A DNA stretch of 45,401 nucleotides from Alphaproteobacteria bacterium (GCA_016283295.1 JAEEMQ010000009.1:96713-142113), one strand, 5' to 3'; shown: positions 1 to 10,566, numbered from the stretch's first letter. Made by a program: numbers and translations. The notes: generated from the sequence alone by a model not told the origin.

Positions 1-864
1 CACGTTTATGACGGTTCGGATGAGCTGAAATATCTGTATTTCGAGAACATTCGTCGCGGCCGTCGTCTGATGCCCTACGAGCAAGAGTGGCTGGTTAAGA
101 AAATGCCGATGAGCCGTCTTTCGCGCTTTCCGTCGGCTTTGGATGCGGTACATCAGAAAATGTTGTTTGAAAAACCTGCTTTACCGAAGCTTATTGCCTA
201 TGTGCGCGGTTATGTGCTGTCGCCCGATTTGGAACATCTCTTGATTGATTTGTGCGCCAAGGAGGGAAACGACAAGTCGTTCGGCAACAGTTATCGCATG
301 GCGTTGAGCACGTACGTATCTTCTTTGCAGAAGAATAAGTTTCAGACACCGGCCGTACAGATGGAATTGTTAGCGTTGAACGACGATGAGCTTATTATTG
401 AACTGGTCAAAAATTGTTCGATGGAAAGCAACATCCTGTTCATCCCTACAATGAAACAGCTGGCGGAGCACGGCAGTCACGAGGTGTTGAATGAGCTGTT
501 GTTCAATACTTTTGTGGCCTCCGAAGAATTGTCACGAAAAATTCTGGGACGTTTTCCCGATTTGCGCTGGACCTACGAGATTTCGAGATTGCGTAAGCCG
601 TTGCGTAAGTTGGAGCGCGAAACCGGATTTTTCGGAGTGGAAGCACCTTCCGTAAAGGAAAGCGACTTTATTTTCAAGTCCATAGAAACGGATAAAGATA
701 AGGTCCGCAAGGTTATTCCCGAGGCGCTGTCGCGTGATGACGTTACGCCGTATTTCTGCGCATGGGTGGCAAACGAATTTCCGGAATATGCGGAAAAAGC
801 CTATCATAATGTGCGAAAAACCGCGGAAAAGTGTCGTGATATTTACAAATTAAAAGAAAAGTAA
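1..864 (+). CDS. hypothetical protein, 5'-truncated by window edge (frame is open from base 1, upstream of the listed ATG at 70)
   Basis: Frame 1 open from nt 1 (HVYDGSDELKYLYFENIRRGRRLMPYEQEW...) to TAA at 864; followed by strong hairpin. Confidence 0.75.
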   Translation, partial: HVYDGSDELKYLYFENIRRGRRLMPYEQEWLVKKMPMSRLSRFPSALDAVHQKMLFEKPALPKLIAYVRGYVLSPDLEHLLIDLCAKEGNDKSFGNSYRMALSTYVSSLQKNKFQTPAVQMELLALNDDELIIELVKNCSMESNILFIPTMKQLAEHGSHEVLNELLFNTFVASEELSRKILGRFPDLRWTYEISRLRKPLRKLERETGFFGVEAPSVKESDFIFKSIETDKDKVRKVIPEALSRDDVTPYFCAWVANEFPEYAEKAYHNVRKTAEKCRDIYKLKEK

Positions 865-865
865 A

Positions 866-898
866 ATTAAAGGCCCGAATGACTTTCGGGCCTTTAAT
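866..898. terminator. bidirectional intrinsic terminator between convergent genes
   Basis: 14-bp perfect stem attaaaggcccgaa / ttcgggcctttaat with 5-nt loop. Confidence 0.85.
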
Positions 899-914
899 TT
901 ATGGTATGATGAAT

Positions 915-1286
915 TTAATTTTTGCGTTTTAAATAATCTCCCGGCATTGAAATACCGCGCAGAGCGGCAATTCGGGCGGCCATACTCTGGCTACTTGAAG
1001 CCGCGGGAGATTGTGCGGCAGGTTGTTGCGGAGCCGCGGCCGCCGGCGACGGAGTATATCCGGCTATCGGCGGTTGTTTCATGGTTTGCGGTGCCGCGGC
1101 ATTACCGGTTGCACCGAATGCACTCATCAAAGAATCTCCTCCGAGCTCGTCGCCGCCGTCGTCCTGTATATACGGATTATCCGTAAAAACGTCGTCGCTT
1201 TGCAGGTACTCCAGCTTTTTTTGGACCGCTTCATCCATCGGAGCAAACTGTTCGTGCAAAGTATTTTTTAATTCGTTTCTATCCAT
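915..1286 (-). CDS. hypothetical protein with Pro/Ala/Gln-rich low-complexity middle
   Basis: ORF 123 aa; start overlaps stop of upstream TerB-like gene (translational coupling). Confidence 0.65.
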   Translation of the reverse strand: MDRNELKNTLHEQFAPMDEAVQKKLEYLQSDDVFTDNPYIQDDGGDELGGDSLMSAFGATGNAAAPQTMKQPPIAGYTPSPAAAAPQQPAAQSPAASSSQSMAARIAALRGISMPGDYLKRKN

Positions 1287-1707
1287 TGTTTTGTTCCATG
1301 ATAATTTGTCCGGTCTTGCTTAAAATCAAACTATCCAAAACCCAACGGTTGATTAAGATGATTTTTTCGTCTTCAATACCCATGGCGCGGGCACTGTCAA
1401 TAACGATATCCAGTTCGGCATCGGCCAAATCATTATCGATATTGGCGAGAACGCACATCTCTTTAACGAGTTGCAAGGCGTGGGCGCGATTGTTGATTTT
1501 TTGAGCTTCGGCCACAAAATCAATGTTCGGGTCTTTAATGATGCTGAGCATGGTGTTGTTGTCGATACCGTAGCGGGCCGCGATGCTCTTCAAAAAAGCA
1601 ATTTCGTCGGCGTCGATATTGCCGTCGGCGCGCACTAAACGACAGAAAACTTTTAAGAATATGAGTTTCTCGTCATAGCTTAAAGTTTGTATGTATTCAT
1701 CATCCAT
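1279..1707 (-). CDS. TerB-like domain protein
   Basis: FLKVFCRLVRADGNIDADEIAFLKSIAARYGI...VLANIDNDLADAELDIVIDSARAMGI resembles the TerB-like helical acidic repeat. Confidence 0.6.
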   Translation of the reverse strand: MDDEYIQTLSYDEKLIFLKVFCRLVRADGNIDADEIAFLKSIAARYGIDNNTMLSIIKDPNIDFVAEAQKINNRAHALQLVKEMCVLANIDNDLADAELDIVIDSARAMGIEDEKIILINRWVLDSLILSKTGQIIMEQNNG

Positions 1708-1788
1708 ATTTTTTCTCCTATTTCAAAATTAAAAACAGACTATCATATATTTTTATGCTTTGTCAATGCTCTTTTCTGCGTATTTATC

Positions 1789-3246
1789 TCAATCGCAAAT
1801 TCTCTCCTGTGATTTGATTTCCACGGTATAATTGAGGGTTTTCTTGCTGTCACGGTCAACCGGAACCTTCCATTGGCGGACGGTGGCGTTTTTCTCCTCA
1901 CTCTTGATGCTTTCCTTAACGATTTTATAGTCTTCCGGAAAATGCTGGCTCAAAATCACGGTATTGTTTTCGCTTTCGGCATTGTTGACCGTAACTTCCA
2001 CTTCATAAGTTTTGAGCAACTTTATGTTATAGCACAAACGGTTCGGCTGGCGGTCGATTTCTCTTTCTTTGGCCTTGCTTATTTTGCCTTTGACGGAGAT
2101 ATTGAACGCATCGCCCAAATGCAGACGCAGAGTGTCTTCTTTGGCGGTATGGTTTATGTTATCCGAGCCGATAAACTGCAAATTGCCGCTTTTATCGTTT
2201 TCATAAAAACGCACGGTACCGGCCGGCAACGAAATTCCCAAATGCGAATCGGCATTATTTTCAACTACATAAGTAATTGACGGGTGCAGCTTTTCAAACT
2301 CGTTGTTGTCGTCGCCGAAATAAAAAGGCGTGCGCAGGTTAAATTCTTTCAAGTATTTGACATCGTGCTTTTCAATTAAGGCGATTTGTTTGGTTTGCTT
2401 ATCCTTAATCGTAGTCATATTTGGCAGCGTATACAGTTCGTAACTGTTGATGCTTTCCGGCTCGATATTGACGGCTTCGTTCGTATCGTAAGCGGCCATC
2501 GCCACCATACCCTTGGCCATGTTGAACGAGCGCGCCATCATCGGACGTACGATATTGACGTCGCCGGCTATCAGCTGGATTTTGGCTTGGTTATAATCGA
2601 TGCCGGACTCGTTGTTGATGGTAACCCAACCGGTTAAGTCAAGCGAATCTTTGGAGCGAACATTGGCTACATAATCGGTTTTCCAGCTCAGGCCGCCGGT
2701 TAAGTATGCCAAATACAGATTTTTCTCGCCGCCCTGTTTAGCATTGAGTTTGGCGGCTAAGGTCGGTTGGTTGCTCATTCCGGCCGGGATGTTGTTGAAG
2801 ACGACGCGTCCCGGGAAGTCGGAATCGATACCGTAATCAAATTCCAGAATCGGGCGTCCGCCGGCTTCACCGATTAAGGTAGCCGTTTCGTAGATATTGT
2901 CGCCGGTGGTCGGATTTATGCGGACAGTTTTGACCTTTTTGCCGACGAATTGCTTGATGAAGTTATCGTAAGACATCAGATTATAGCTGTAATTTTGTTC
3001 CGTAACTTCAATGCCGTCGCCGTAAATAATCGCGGTTTCCGCCTGAATGCGGCTGGCAACGCCGTCAAAAACTATTTCGTTGTTGCCGGATTGGATGGCG
3101 GCCGGTCTGATATCTTTGACCAGAGCCAGATTTTTGTTGTATATGCTCAAAGACAGAGAGTTGTCCTGATTTTTTAAGAGCAAAGGTTCGGCCTGAGCGG
3201 CACCGGAAAGAGCCGTACATAACAAAAACAATAAACCGTAACGCAT
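1789..3246 (-). CDS. DUF4139-like exported protein
   Basis: Signal peptide MRYGLLFLLCTALSGAAQA; central YLTGGLSWKTDYVANV and LTGWVTINNESGIDYNQAKIQLIAGDVN typical of DUF4139 proteins. Confidence 0.75.
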   Translation of the reverse strand: MRYGLLFLLCTALSGAAQAEPLLLKNQDNSLSLSIYNKNLALVKDIRPAAIQSGNNEIVFDGVASRIQAETAIIYGDGIEVTEQNYSYNLMSYDNFIKQFVGKKVKTVRINPTTGDNIYETATLIGEAGGRPILEFDYGIDSDFPGRVVFNNIPAGMSNQPTLAAKLNAKQGGEKNLYLAYLTGGLSWKTDYVANVRSKDSLDLTGWVTINNESGIDYNQAKIQLIAGDVNIVRPMMARSFNMAKGMVAMAAYDTNEAVNIEPESINSYELYTLPNMTTIKDKQTKQIALIEKHDVKYLKEFNLRTPFYFGDDNNEFEKLHPSITYVVENNADSHLGISLPAGTVRFYENDKSGNLQFIGSDNINHTAKEDTLRLHLGDAFNISVKGKISKAKEREIDRQPNRLCYNIKLLKTYEVEVTVNNAESENNTVILSQHFPEDYKIVKESIKSEEKNATVRQWKVPVDRDSKKTLNYTVEIKSQERICD

Positions 3247-3257
3247 ATTTATCTCCT

Positions 3258-3707
3258 CTAAAAATTGATAAATCCCAAGTATTTCAAAATAATATAAACG
3301 GCGGCAAGTTGCAAAACAAGCATCAGCCAGAACATTATGCGGAAACTTTTCTTTTTGGTTTTATGGCGAAACACTTTTTGCGCAATATAGGCTCCGAGCC
3401 AACCGCCCAAGAATTCGAGAGCATGCAAGTGCGCTTCCGGAATTCGCCACGAACCGTTGACCGCAGCACGCTTATCCGCACCGTAGGCCAAAAATGTTGC
3501 CGCATTTATACAAATCAGATGATAAACTATAAAGATTAAAAAAACCTTATGCGAAAAAGCGGGAAGACGAAAATAATACGTCTCCGTTGCATAAGCCGCC
3601 AAGACCATCGCCGCATAATACAAAACAAAGAAAATATTACGTTGCAGCGGGCGGATTAAAATTAAAAAAGGTGTCATAATCGCTAAAAACGTTATCAACA
3701 TTTTCAT
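3258..3707 (-). CDS. DUF1294 family membrane protein
   Basis: AYGADKRAA...WRIPEAHLHALEFLGGWLGAYIAQKVFRHKTKKKSFR motif of DUF1294. Confidence 0.8.
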   Translation of the reverse strand: MKMLITFLAIMTPFLILIRPLQRNIFFVLYYAAMVLAAYATETYYFRLPAFSHKVFLIFIVYHLICINAATFLAYGADKRAAVNGSWRIPEAHLHALEFLGGWLGAYIAQKVFRHKTKKKSFRIMFWLMLVLQLAAVYIILKYLGFINF

Positions 3708-3838
3708 TGTTCTCCGCTTAATTGTCGCCAGTATAGCGCCGCTTGACGATATTTCAAGTTTTACTTCATAAATATTAAGGTATTTTTAAGGTAAATGTGT
3801 CATAAAGTATTGTATGAGAGTCGATAAAGGAGACGGGA

Positions 3839-4516
3839 ATGAAAAAAACTTTTTTGTTTGGTGCGGTTGCACTTTTGAGCGGTTGCACCGTGTGTACTTC
3901 GCCGGATTGCGATAAGTCTGCGGCAAAGCAACCACAGGTACAGGCAATAAATAATGTTGCGGCGGTGCCGGCCATGCCGTGCACAACGTGCGCTCAGCCG
4001 ACTTGTGCGGGCAGAACGGAACCGATGGTATTAAAGCCGCGGGTTTTGGAAAAAGTACAATCAAAGCAAAAGCGTCGTTGTTGCGATAATGCGGTTGAAA
4101 ATACGGACGGCAAAGACGAATATTATGTGCCTGATGCACCGGAAATTTATGTGATTTCCGCCAACAGAACGGTTAATTCAATGCAATCGGAAGCGGCCGC
4201 ATTCTTTAAGCAGGTGGGGCCGATGAAGGTATATATCGACGATGCCGAGCCGAAATCGGCCGATTTGCCGGGCGGCATGGATAAGGGAACGCAAACCCTT
4301 AAGGCGCGCTTTGAGCAAATGGATAAAGTCAGCGTGGTCGATAAGAAGAAAAAAGCCGATTATGTGGTCAGTAGCCGTGCCGATTGGTATGATACGGCAA
4401 CCAAGACCGTGCCGGCAATTAAATATGATTTGTTTTTGAAGGATCCGGACGGACAGGTTGTCGGTGAATGGAGCGAAATTATCCATCAGGCTCAGGGAGA
4501 CAGAAGTTGGTGGTAA
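3839..4516 (+). CDS. lipoprotein of unknown function
   Basis: Lipobox MKKTFLFGAVALLSGC; SD ggag upstream. Confidence 0.7.
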   Translation: MKKTFLFGAVALLSGCTVCTSPDCDKSAAKQPQVQAINNVAAVPAMPCTTCAQPTCAGRTEPMVLKPRVLEKVQSKQKRRCCDNAVENTDGKDEYYVPDAPEIYVISANRTVNSMQSEAAAFFKQVGPMKVYIDDAEPKSADLPGGMDKGTQTLKARFEQMDKVSVVDKKKKADYVVSSRADWYDTATKTVPAIKYDLFLKDPDGQVVGEWSEIIHQAQGDRSWW

Positions 4517-5424
4517 AAAAACAGAATATCGCTTTTATCAGCGCGTTGCTGGCAGCCTGGGGTTCGCTCGGTTGCAATGCGGCAATGTCGGCGGATAATG
4601 CGGTTATAAACGAGGCGGTAACGGCCGATGCCTGCGATGAGCGCAGCGCCGATGACGATAAGCAGACGGCGGAGAATCGCGCGGTTGATAAAGCCGGATT
4701 AGCGGCGGTGAAGCTCTCCGGGATTATTCAGAAACACTATCCGGATTTGAGCGCCAACGCCTTGGATATCATATCATACAGAATTATCGACGAATATATG
4801 TCCGACAGCCGGCACGAGGTTACGCTCGCCGACGGTAATCGGGTGTGCGTGAATTTGCATGCCGACGTGGTTATGACCGGCGAACAGCTGGAAGCGCTGG
4901 TGCAGGAATATCGCGACAGCGATGCGCCGGAAGAACAGATTGAAGAAGTGGCAAAGCAGGTAAACGAAGAAACCGCGTTTAAACCGCGCAAACTTGCGGA
5001 AAAGCGCTTGCTCTACATTCGCAAGATGGTTTTTTGGAACGGCGAAGAAACCAATCACTATCAGGATTTGCTGACCGGGCTGTTTTCGCACAGCGAGTAT
5101 TTTTTCGTTACCAATGATGCCAAGTTGGCGGATTATGAAGTTGTTCCGCGGTTGCTTAAGGCCGAGGTGGATGAAATCGATACCGAACATCATAAAATGC
5201 AAATGCAGGTGGAGCTCGATGTTTTTTCCGATAAAGTTGATGATTTTCTGCCGGAAAACGTGAAACAAACTCACTTTATTTTGTTTGCCGCCGATAAAGA
5301 CGAGCAGGAAATCGCCGATACGCTGTTGCGTAAATTGCTGACCAAAGCGGCGGAAGAAGCCGGAGCCAAAGTCAATAAATTTGAAGCGACACAGCTGGAA
5401 AAATCAGTCAGATTCGGTAAATAA
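4510..5424 (+). CDS. exported protein of unknown function, translationally coupled to preceding lipoprotein gene (GTG or TTG start at 4510/4507 preferred over the ORF-track start)
   Basis: VVKKQNIAFISALLAAWGSLGCNAAMS signal-like N terminus begins at the overlap with the 4516 stop. Confidence 0.6.
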   Translation: MVKKQNIAFISALLAAWGSLGCNAAMSADNAVINEAVTADACDERSADDDKQTAENRAVDKAGLAAVKLSGIIQKHYPDLSANALDIISYRIIDEYMSDSRHEVTLADGNRVCVNLHADVVMTGEQLEALVQEYRDSDAPEEQIEEVAKQVNEETAFKPRKLAEKRLLYIRKMVFWNGEETNHYQDLLTGLFSHSEYFFVTNDAKLADYEVVPRLLKAEVDEIDTEHHKMQMQVELDVFSDKVDDFLPENVKQTHFILFAADKDEQEIADTLLRKLLTKAAEEAGAKVNKFEATQLEKSVRFGK

Positions 5425-5533
5425 ACGTCGCCTGAAATAATTTTTGGGAAAAATCCGTTTGTCCTATTGTAGAAGATTAAAAGCCGTCCTATATATAGAA
5501 AAGGTTATTTTTTAAAAATAGGATGAAAACAAG

Positions 5534-7897
5534 ATGAAAGAAAAGAAAACGGAACAGAAAACAGCGGAAAAAGAACAAGTTCTGCCGGTTTTGCCGTTGC
5601 GTGACGTTGTGGTATATCCGAAAATGATTGTGCCGATTTTTGTGGGGCGGGAAAAATCAATCGAGGCCGTGCAGAAAGCGAACGATAAAGGCTCGGAGAT
5701 GGTTCTGGTTATGCAGAAAAAAGGCGATATTGAAGTTCCTGGTGCCAAAGATTTATATAAAGTCGGGACATTGTGTAATGTTTTGCAGATGCTGAAATTG
5801 CCGGACGGTACGGTTAAGCTGTTGGTTGAGGGTTTGGAACGCGTGAAAATCACGGCATTTCGCGACAACAAAACCTATATTGCCGCCGCCATTGAGAGCT
5901 ATCCGCAGGATGAACCCAATAAAAAATCGTTGGAATCGTGGGCGCGTGCCGTAGTCAGCCAATTTGAAGAATATGTGAAACTCAATAAAAAAATTCCGTA
6001 TGACGTGATTCAATCCATTAAGCAAATCAGCGAATATGACAAGCTGGCAGATACGGTGGCGTCGCATTTATCGCTCAAAACCGAAGATAAGCAGTTTTTG
6101 CTCGAAGCAAATAATTTGCAAGACAGACTGAATAAAATTCTGCAGCTGATTGATACCGAAATGATGGTGCTGGAAGTGGAAGATAAAATTAAGCATCGCG
6201 TCAAAAAGCAGATGGAAAAAAGCCAAAAAGAATATTATCTGAACGAGCAGATGAAAGCGATTCAAAAGGAATTGCACGACGGCGACGAGGATGACGAAAA
6301 CAGTAATTATCTGAAGCGAATCAACGCTACCAAATTTACTAAAGAGGCGCGGGAAAAAGCGCTCTCCGAACTCAAAAAATTGCGGAGCATGGGACCAAAT
6401 ACACCGGAAAGCTCAATTGTTCGCAACTATTTGGACTGGCTGTTGGATTTGCCGTGGGATAAGAAAACCAAGCTCAATCGCGATTTGGAAAAGGCGATTG
6501 CGGTGTTGGAAGAAGACCACTACGGGCTGGAAAAAGTCAAGGAGCGCATTGTCGAATATTTGGCGGTGCAATCGCGTTCAAAAAATCTGAAAGCGCCGAT
6601 TTTGTGCCTGGTCGGACCTCCGGGAGTGGGCAAAACTTCGCTCGGAAAGTCCATCGCCCGTGCCACCAATCGTAATTTTGTGCGGGCGTCGCTCGGCGGT
6701 ATGCGCGACGAGGCGGAAATCAGAGGACACCGCCGTACCTACATCGGCGCCATGCCGGGTAAAATCGTTCAGTCAATGAAAAAAGCCGGCGTTTCCAATC
6801 CGCTGTTTTTGCTGGATGAAATCGATAAGCTGGGTAATGACTGGCGCGGTGACCCGAGTTCGGCACTTTTGGAAGTTTTGGACCCGGAGCAGAACAATAC
6901 GTTTGAAGACCATTATCTCGATGTGGATTATGACTTATCCGACGTGATGTTTGTGACCACGGCCAACTCGATGAATATGCCGCGACCGCTGTTGGACCGT
7001 ATGGAAATTATCCAGCTGTCGGGTTATACCGAGGATGAAAAGGTGGAAATCGCCAAACGGCACCTCATCGGCAAAGTGTTTGATGAAAACGCGGTGCAGT
7101 GTTCGGAATTGGTGATAACCGACGATACCATCCGCGACATTATTCGCTATTATACGCGCGAGGCCGGCGTGCGCAATTTGGAACGCGAGTTGGCGACCAT
7201 TGCCCGCAAGGCCACCAAAGAAATTTTGCTGGAAAAAGGCAAGTGTATCAAGGTGGAGGTGACGCCGAAGAATTTGGATAAATATCTCGGTGTACGGCGT
7301 TTCAGTTACGGCGAGGCGGAAAAGCAAGACCATATCGGGGTTACGACCGGTTTGGCCTGGACCGAAGTCGGCGGCGATATCCTGTTTATCGAGGCGGTGG
7401 ATATGCCGGGCAAGGGCAAGGTTACGCAAACCGGAAAGCTCGGCGATGTGATGAAAGAATCGATTGAAACCGCGTATTCGGTGGTGCGTTCGCATTCCAA
7501 AGAACTGGGGATTAAGCCGGAAGTGTTCGATAAAACAGATATTCACGTCCATGTGCCGGAAGGTGCGACCCCGAAAGATGGTCCGTCGGCCGGTATTGCT
7601 ATGTATACCACGCTGGTGTCGGTGTTTACCAAAACGCCGGTGAAGAGCGATGTGGCGATGACCGGCGAGATTACGCTGCAGGGCAGGGTTTTGCCGATCG
7701 GCGGCCTCAAGGAAAAGCTGTTGGCGGCATTACGCGGCGGTATTAAAACCGTGATTATCCCTCAAGAAAACGTAAAGGATTTGGCGGAAATTCCGGACAA
7801 TGTGAAGTCGGGGATGAAGATTATTCCGGTTTCGTCGGCCTCGGAAGTTTTGGAAATTGCGCTGCGCAAAAAAGGCGGTAAAAAAGCGAAAAAATAA
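5534..7897 (+). CDS. lon: ATP-dependent endopeptidase Lon
   Basis: GPPGVGKTSLGKSIA Walker A, EIDKLGNDWRGDPSSALLEVLDPEQN, catalytic PKDGPSAGIAM. Confidence 0.98.
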   Translation: MKEKKTEQKTAEKEQVLPVLPLRDVVVYPKMIVPIFVGREKSIEAVQKANDKGSEMVLVMQKKGDIEVPGAKDLYKVGTLCNVLQMLKLPDGTVKLLVEGLERVKITAFRDNKTYIAAAIESYPQDEPNKKSLESWARAVVSQFEEYVKLNKKIPYDVIQSIKQISEYDKLADTVASHLSLKTEDKQFLLEANNLQDRLNKILQLIDTEMMVLEVEDKIKHRVKKQMEKSQKEYYLNEQMKAIQKELHDGDEDDENSNYLKRINATKFTKEAREKALSELKKLRSMGPNTPESSIVRNYLDWLLDLPWDKKTKLNRDLEKAIAVLEEDHYGLEKVKERIVEYLAVQSRSKNLKAPILCLVGPPGVGKTSLGKSIARATNRNFVRASLGGMRDEAEIRGHRRTYIGAMPGKIVQSMKKAGVSNPLFLLDEIDKLGNDWRGDPSSALLEVLDPEQNNTFEDHYLDVDYDLSDVMFVTTANSMNMPRPLLDRMEIIQLSGYTEDEKVEIAKRHLIGKVFDENAVQCSELVITDDTIRDIIRYYTREAGVRNLERELATIARKATKEILLEKGKCIKVEVTPKNLDKYLGVRRFSYGEAEKQDHIGVTTGLAWTEVGGDILFIEAVDMPGKGKVTQTGKLGDVMKESIETAYSVVRSHSKELGIKPEVFDKTDIHVHVPEGATPKDGPSAGIAMYTTLVSVFTKTPVKSDVAMTGEITLQGRVLPIGGLKEKLLAALRGGIKTVIIPQENVKDLAEIPDNVKSGMKIIPVSSASEVLEIALRKKGGKKAKK

Positions 7898-7916
7898 GCC
7901 GAGATGTTTATGCAAA

Positions 7917-7948
7917 AAAAACGCACCGATGAAAGTCAGTGCGTTTTT
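7917..7948. terminator. intrinsic terminator downstream of lon (convergent region)
   Basis: aaaaacgcac...gtgcgttttt stem. Confidence 0.8.
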
Positions 7949-7967
7949 GTTTTGCCGTGAAAGCCGA

Positions 7968-8675
7968 CTATTTCAACTTAGCACGGATTTCCGGCGCGTC
8001 GTTGTTGATTCTGTGACGGATATTTTCCAGCGCTTTTTTCAAGCTGACCATGGAGGCTTTGTATGTTGTATCATAATTGCTGTAACCCCAATACATTGCT
8101 CTGAATTCTTCGTCAACAGCTTTTTCCGTATAGCGCCTAACGACATTCTTTTTATTATCCAAAATGGTAACTTCAACCTCTGTCGTATATTTGCTGTTTC
8201 CACAAGGAATACCCAAAAATGTAGGTATAAACAGAGGTAACATTGTTAATGAGTAAAAACCGTTATGGTCATTGTTCAAGTAGGTTATGCGCATCCTGAT
8301 GTAACCTTTTTTCTCGCCGGTCTGTTCAATGATATTTTCTTGAACTTCTTTTATGAACATATTAGTCGCATCCTTCGGGCGAGGGTCATCATAGGTGTTT
8401 CTTTTTACAGAACTCAATCTGGAACGTTTACGTGCTCTATAATTTGAGTTGTAATCGTATTCACCATCGTAGTTATCAACATAGCTTTCATCTTTGTCAT
8501 AATATTCTGTTTCTACGGTATATGACTGAGGATATAATGAAGTATCGGTTTCGATTTTTAACACCGGCAACAGATTTTGGTTCGGCTGAATTGTCGGGTT
8601 GACATCTTCATAAGTAACCGAGCGGCAAGAAGCCAATAAAGCCAAAGCCGCGGCAACAATATAAGTCTTTTTCAT
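7968..8675 (-). CDS. lipoprotein of unknown function (start moved to MKKTYIVAAALALLASC)
   Basis: Lipobox LLASC; ORF-track start at 8741 would overlap the recA 3' end. Confidence 0.7.
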   Translation of the reverse strand: MKKTYIVAAALALLASCRSVTYEDVNPTIQPNQNLLPVLKIETDTSLYPQSYTVETEYYDKDESYVDNYDGEYDYNSNYRARKRSRLSSVKRNTYDDPRPKDATNMFIKEVQENIIEQTGEKKGYIRMRITYLNNDHNGFYSLTMLPLFIPTFLGIPCGNSKYTTEVEVTILDNKKNVVRRYTEKAVDEEFRAMYWGYSNYDTTYKASMVSLKKALENIRHRINNDAPEIRAKLK

Positions 8676-8706
8676 TTTCTGTTCCTCATAAAGAGGGGGC
8701 GAAGAA

Positions 8707-9735
8707 CTAGTCTTCGTCGCCCATAGGTTCGTCTTCGCCAATCATCTCGGTCGTTAAATGGCCGGCATCGGCGCGGATTTTCTTTTCAATTTCATCGGCA
8801 ATTTGCGGATTCTGCTTTAAGAAATTCTTGGCATTTTCGCGGCCTTGACCGATTTTTTCGCCGTTGTAGGAGAACCAGGCACCGGATTTTTCGATAATGC
8901 CGGATTTTACGCCCAAATCGATAAGCTCGCCGGTTTTGGAAATGCCTTCGCCATACATAATGTCGAAGTCGACGGTTTTGAACGGCGGCGCAACCTTGTT
9001 TTTAACGATTTTAACGCGGGTTTGCGAGCCTATAACATCGTCTTTGTCCTTGATGGCGCCGATACGGCGAATATCAATACGCACCGAAGCGTAGAACTTA
9101 AGCGCGTTACCGCCGGTGGTGGTTTCCGGATTACCGAACATAACCCCGATTTTCATACGAATCTGGTTGATGAAGATAATCAAAGTGTTAGAGCGGGCAA
9201 CGGTGGCAGTCAATTTGCGCAAAGCCTGACTCATCAAACGAGCTTGCAAGCCCATGTGCGAATCGCCCATCTCGCCCTCGAGCTCGGCCTTCGGTACCAA
9301 AGCGGCAACCGAATCGACCACCATAACGTCAATGGCGCCGGAACGCACCAATGTGTCGGCAATTTCAAGAGCCTGTTCGCCGGAATCCGGTTGCGAAACC
9401 AACAAATTCTCGACATCTACGCCGATTTTTTTGGCATACGACGGGTCGAGCGCGTGCTCGGCATCAATAAAAGCACAAGTGCCGCCGTTTTTTTGGGCTT
9501 GCGCAATTACGCTCAAAGCCAAAGTGGTTTTACCCGAACTTTCCGGACCGTAAATTTCCACGATACGGCCTTTCGGCATACCGCCGATACCGAGGGCGAT
9601 ATCAATCCCCAGTGAGCCGGTGGAAATCGCTTCAATGTCAATGTTGGTGTCTTGCCCCAAACGCATAATCGAACCCTTACCGAAGGCACGCTCGATTTGG
9701 CTTAAGGCGGCGTCTAACGCTTTATCTTTTTCCAT
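8707..9735 (-). CDS. recA: recombinase RecA
   Basis: [35 protein letters not shown]; full length 342 aa. Confidence 0.99.
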   Translation of the reverse strand: MEKDKALDAALSQIERAFGKGSIMRLGQDTNIDIEAISTGSLGIDIALGIGGMPKGRIVEIYGPESSGKTTLALSVIAQAQKNGGTCAFIDAEHALDPSYAKKIGVDVENLLVSQPDSGEQALEIADTLVRSGAIDVMVVDSVAALVPKAELEGEMGDSHMGLQARLMSQALRKLTATVARSNTLIIFINQIRMKIGVMFGNPETTTGGNALKFYASVRIDIRRIGAIKDKDDVIGSQTRVKIVKNKVAPPFKTVDFDIMYGEGISKTGELIDLGVKSGIIEKSGAWFSYNGEKIGQGRENAKNFLKQNPQIADEIEKKIRADAGHLTTEMIGEDEPMGDED

Positions 9736-9833
9736 ATTTTTATCCTTATAAATAAGTTATTCTGACAATATTTATGATGTATTTTTTGCAAAAACTCAAA
9801 CAAAGAATACATTTATCCGCTAAATTGTATATT

Positions 9834-9848
9834 GTTCTGATTTTGTTC
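9834..9848. promoter_or_regulatory. alphaproteobacterial-type LexA (SOS) box upstream of recA
   Basis: GTTC-TGATTTT-GTTC (GTTC-N7-GTTC), about 100 bp upstream of the recA start. Confidence 0.8.
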
Positions 9849-10002
9849 TTTTTGCAACAGATATTTGCGCTTGTTCACAAAAAAATTTCGGTGGACGAAT
9901 TTATTGCGGAATATTGTGGAAAAAATACTTGACTTTGGACAAAATTATGTTATTTTAAAGATAATCAATCACTATTATGACTATTATCAAAATCCCAAGC
10001 GT

Positions 10003-10566
10003 ATGAAAAAGTATATTATTGCGCTTATGGCGCTGGTGTGTTCGTCTGTTTATGCAGGTGACGGTTTTTATGTCGGCGCAGGTGCTGCGTATCAGATTGT
10101 CCCCCTGTTGGACGGTACGACCAATTGCTCATTTGCTCCGGCCGCCGAAGTCGGTTACAACTACGGCAGTTTCGGTATCGGGATCACGGGCTCCTTTAAC
10201 AAGGATATCATGCTCTCGGCTGACGTCAACAGCAAATTTATGTTGACTGAGGAGTTCGGTGTTATCTTCGGTTGCGGTTACGGCGCAGTTCATCGCACAA
10301 CCGAGTGCCATGTCGAAGGCTGCGACTACAAAGTCAGCGGCTTTATCGGCTGGCCGCATGTTAACGTGGGTGTCGAGGTTCCATTTACCGATAATCTGGG
10401 TTTACATCTGGTAGGTGTGATCGGCTACAGTCGCGATAAGTATGACGACTACGGTTACAGCCATAATTACGGCAACTACGACTTCGCTACTCACTCCTAC
10501 TACCGCAGTTACGACGGATGGTGCTTTACCTCGCAGGTGCGCGCTTCGCTTGTTTGGAGTTTCTGA
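10003..10566 (+). CDS. outer-membrane beta-barrel protein, paralog A
   Basis: Signal peptide MKKYIIALMALVCSSVYAG; aromatic C terminus QVRASLVWSF; sigma70-like TTGACT-N16-TATTTT upstream. Confidence 0.75.
   Translation: MKKYIIALMALVCSSVYAGDGFYVGAGAAYQIVPLLDGTTNCSFAPAAEVGYNYGSFGIGITGSFNKDIMLSADVNSKFMLTEEFGVIFGCGYGAVHRTTECHVEGCDYKVSGFIGWPHVNVGVEVPFTDNLGLHLVGVIGYSRDKYDDYGYSHNYGNYDFATHSYYRSYDGWCFTSQVRASLVWSF

Noticed and set aside
4468-4509. Upstream extension of the 4468-5424 ORF (MERNYPSGSGRQKL)
   Set aside because: Extension runs inside the preceding gene and would bury the signal peptide; start near 4507/4510 is more plausible
5455-5533. Possible heat-shock (RpoH) promoter upstream of lon
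   Set aside because: A TTGTAG-N17-TATATA sigma70-like reading fits equally well; cannot be separated by eye
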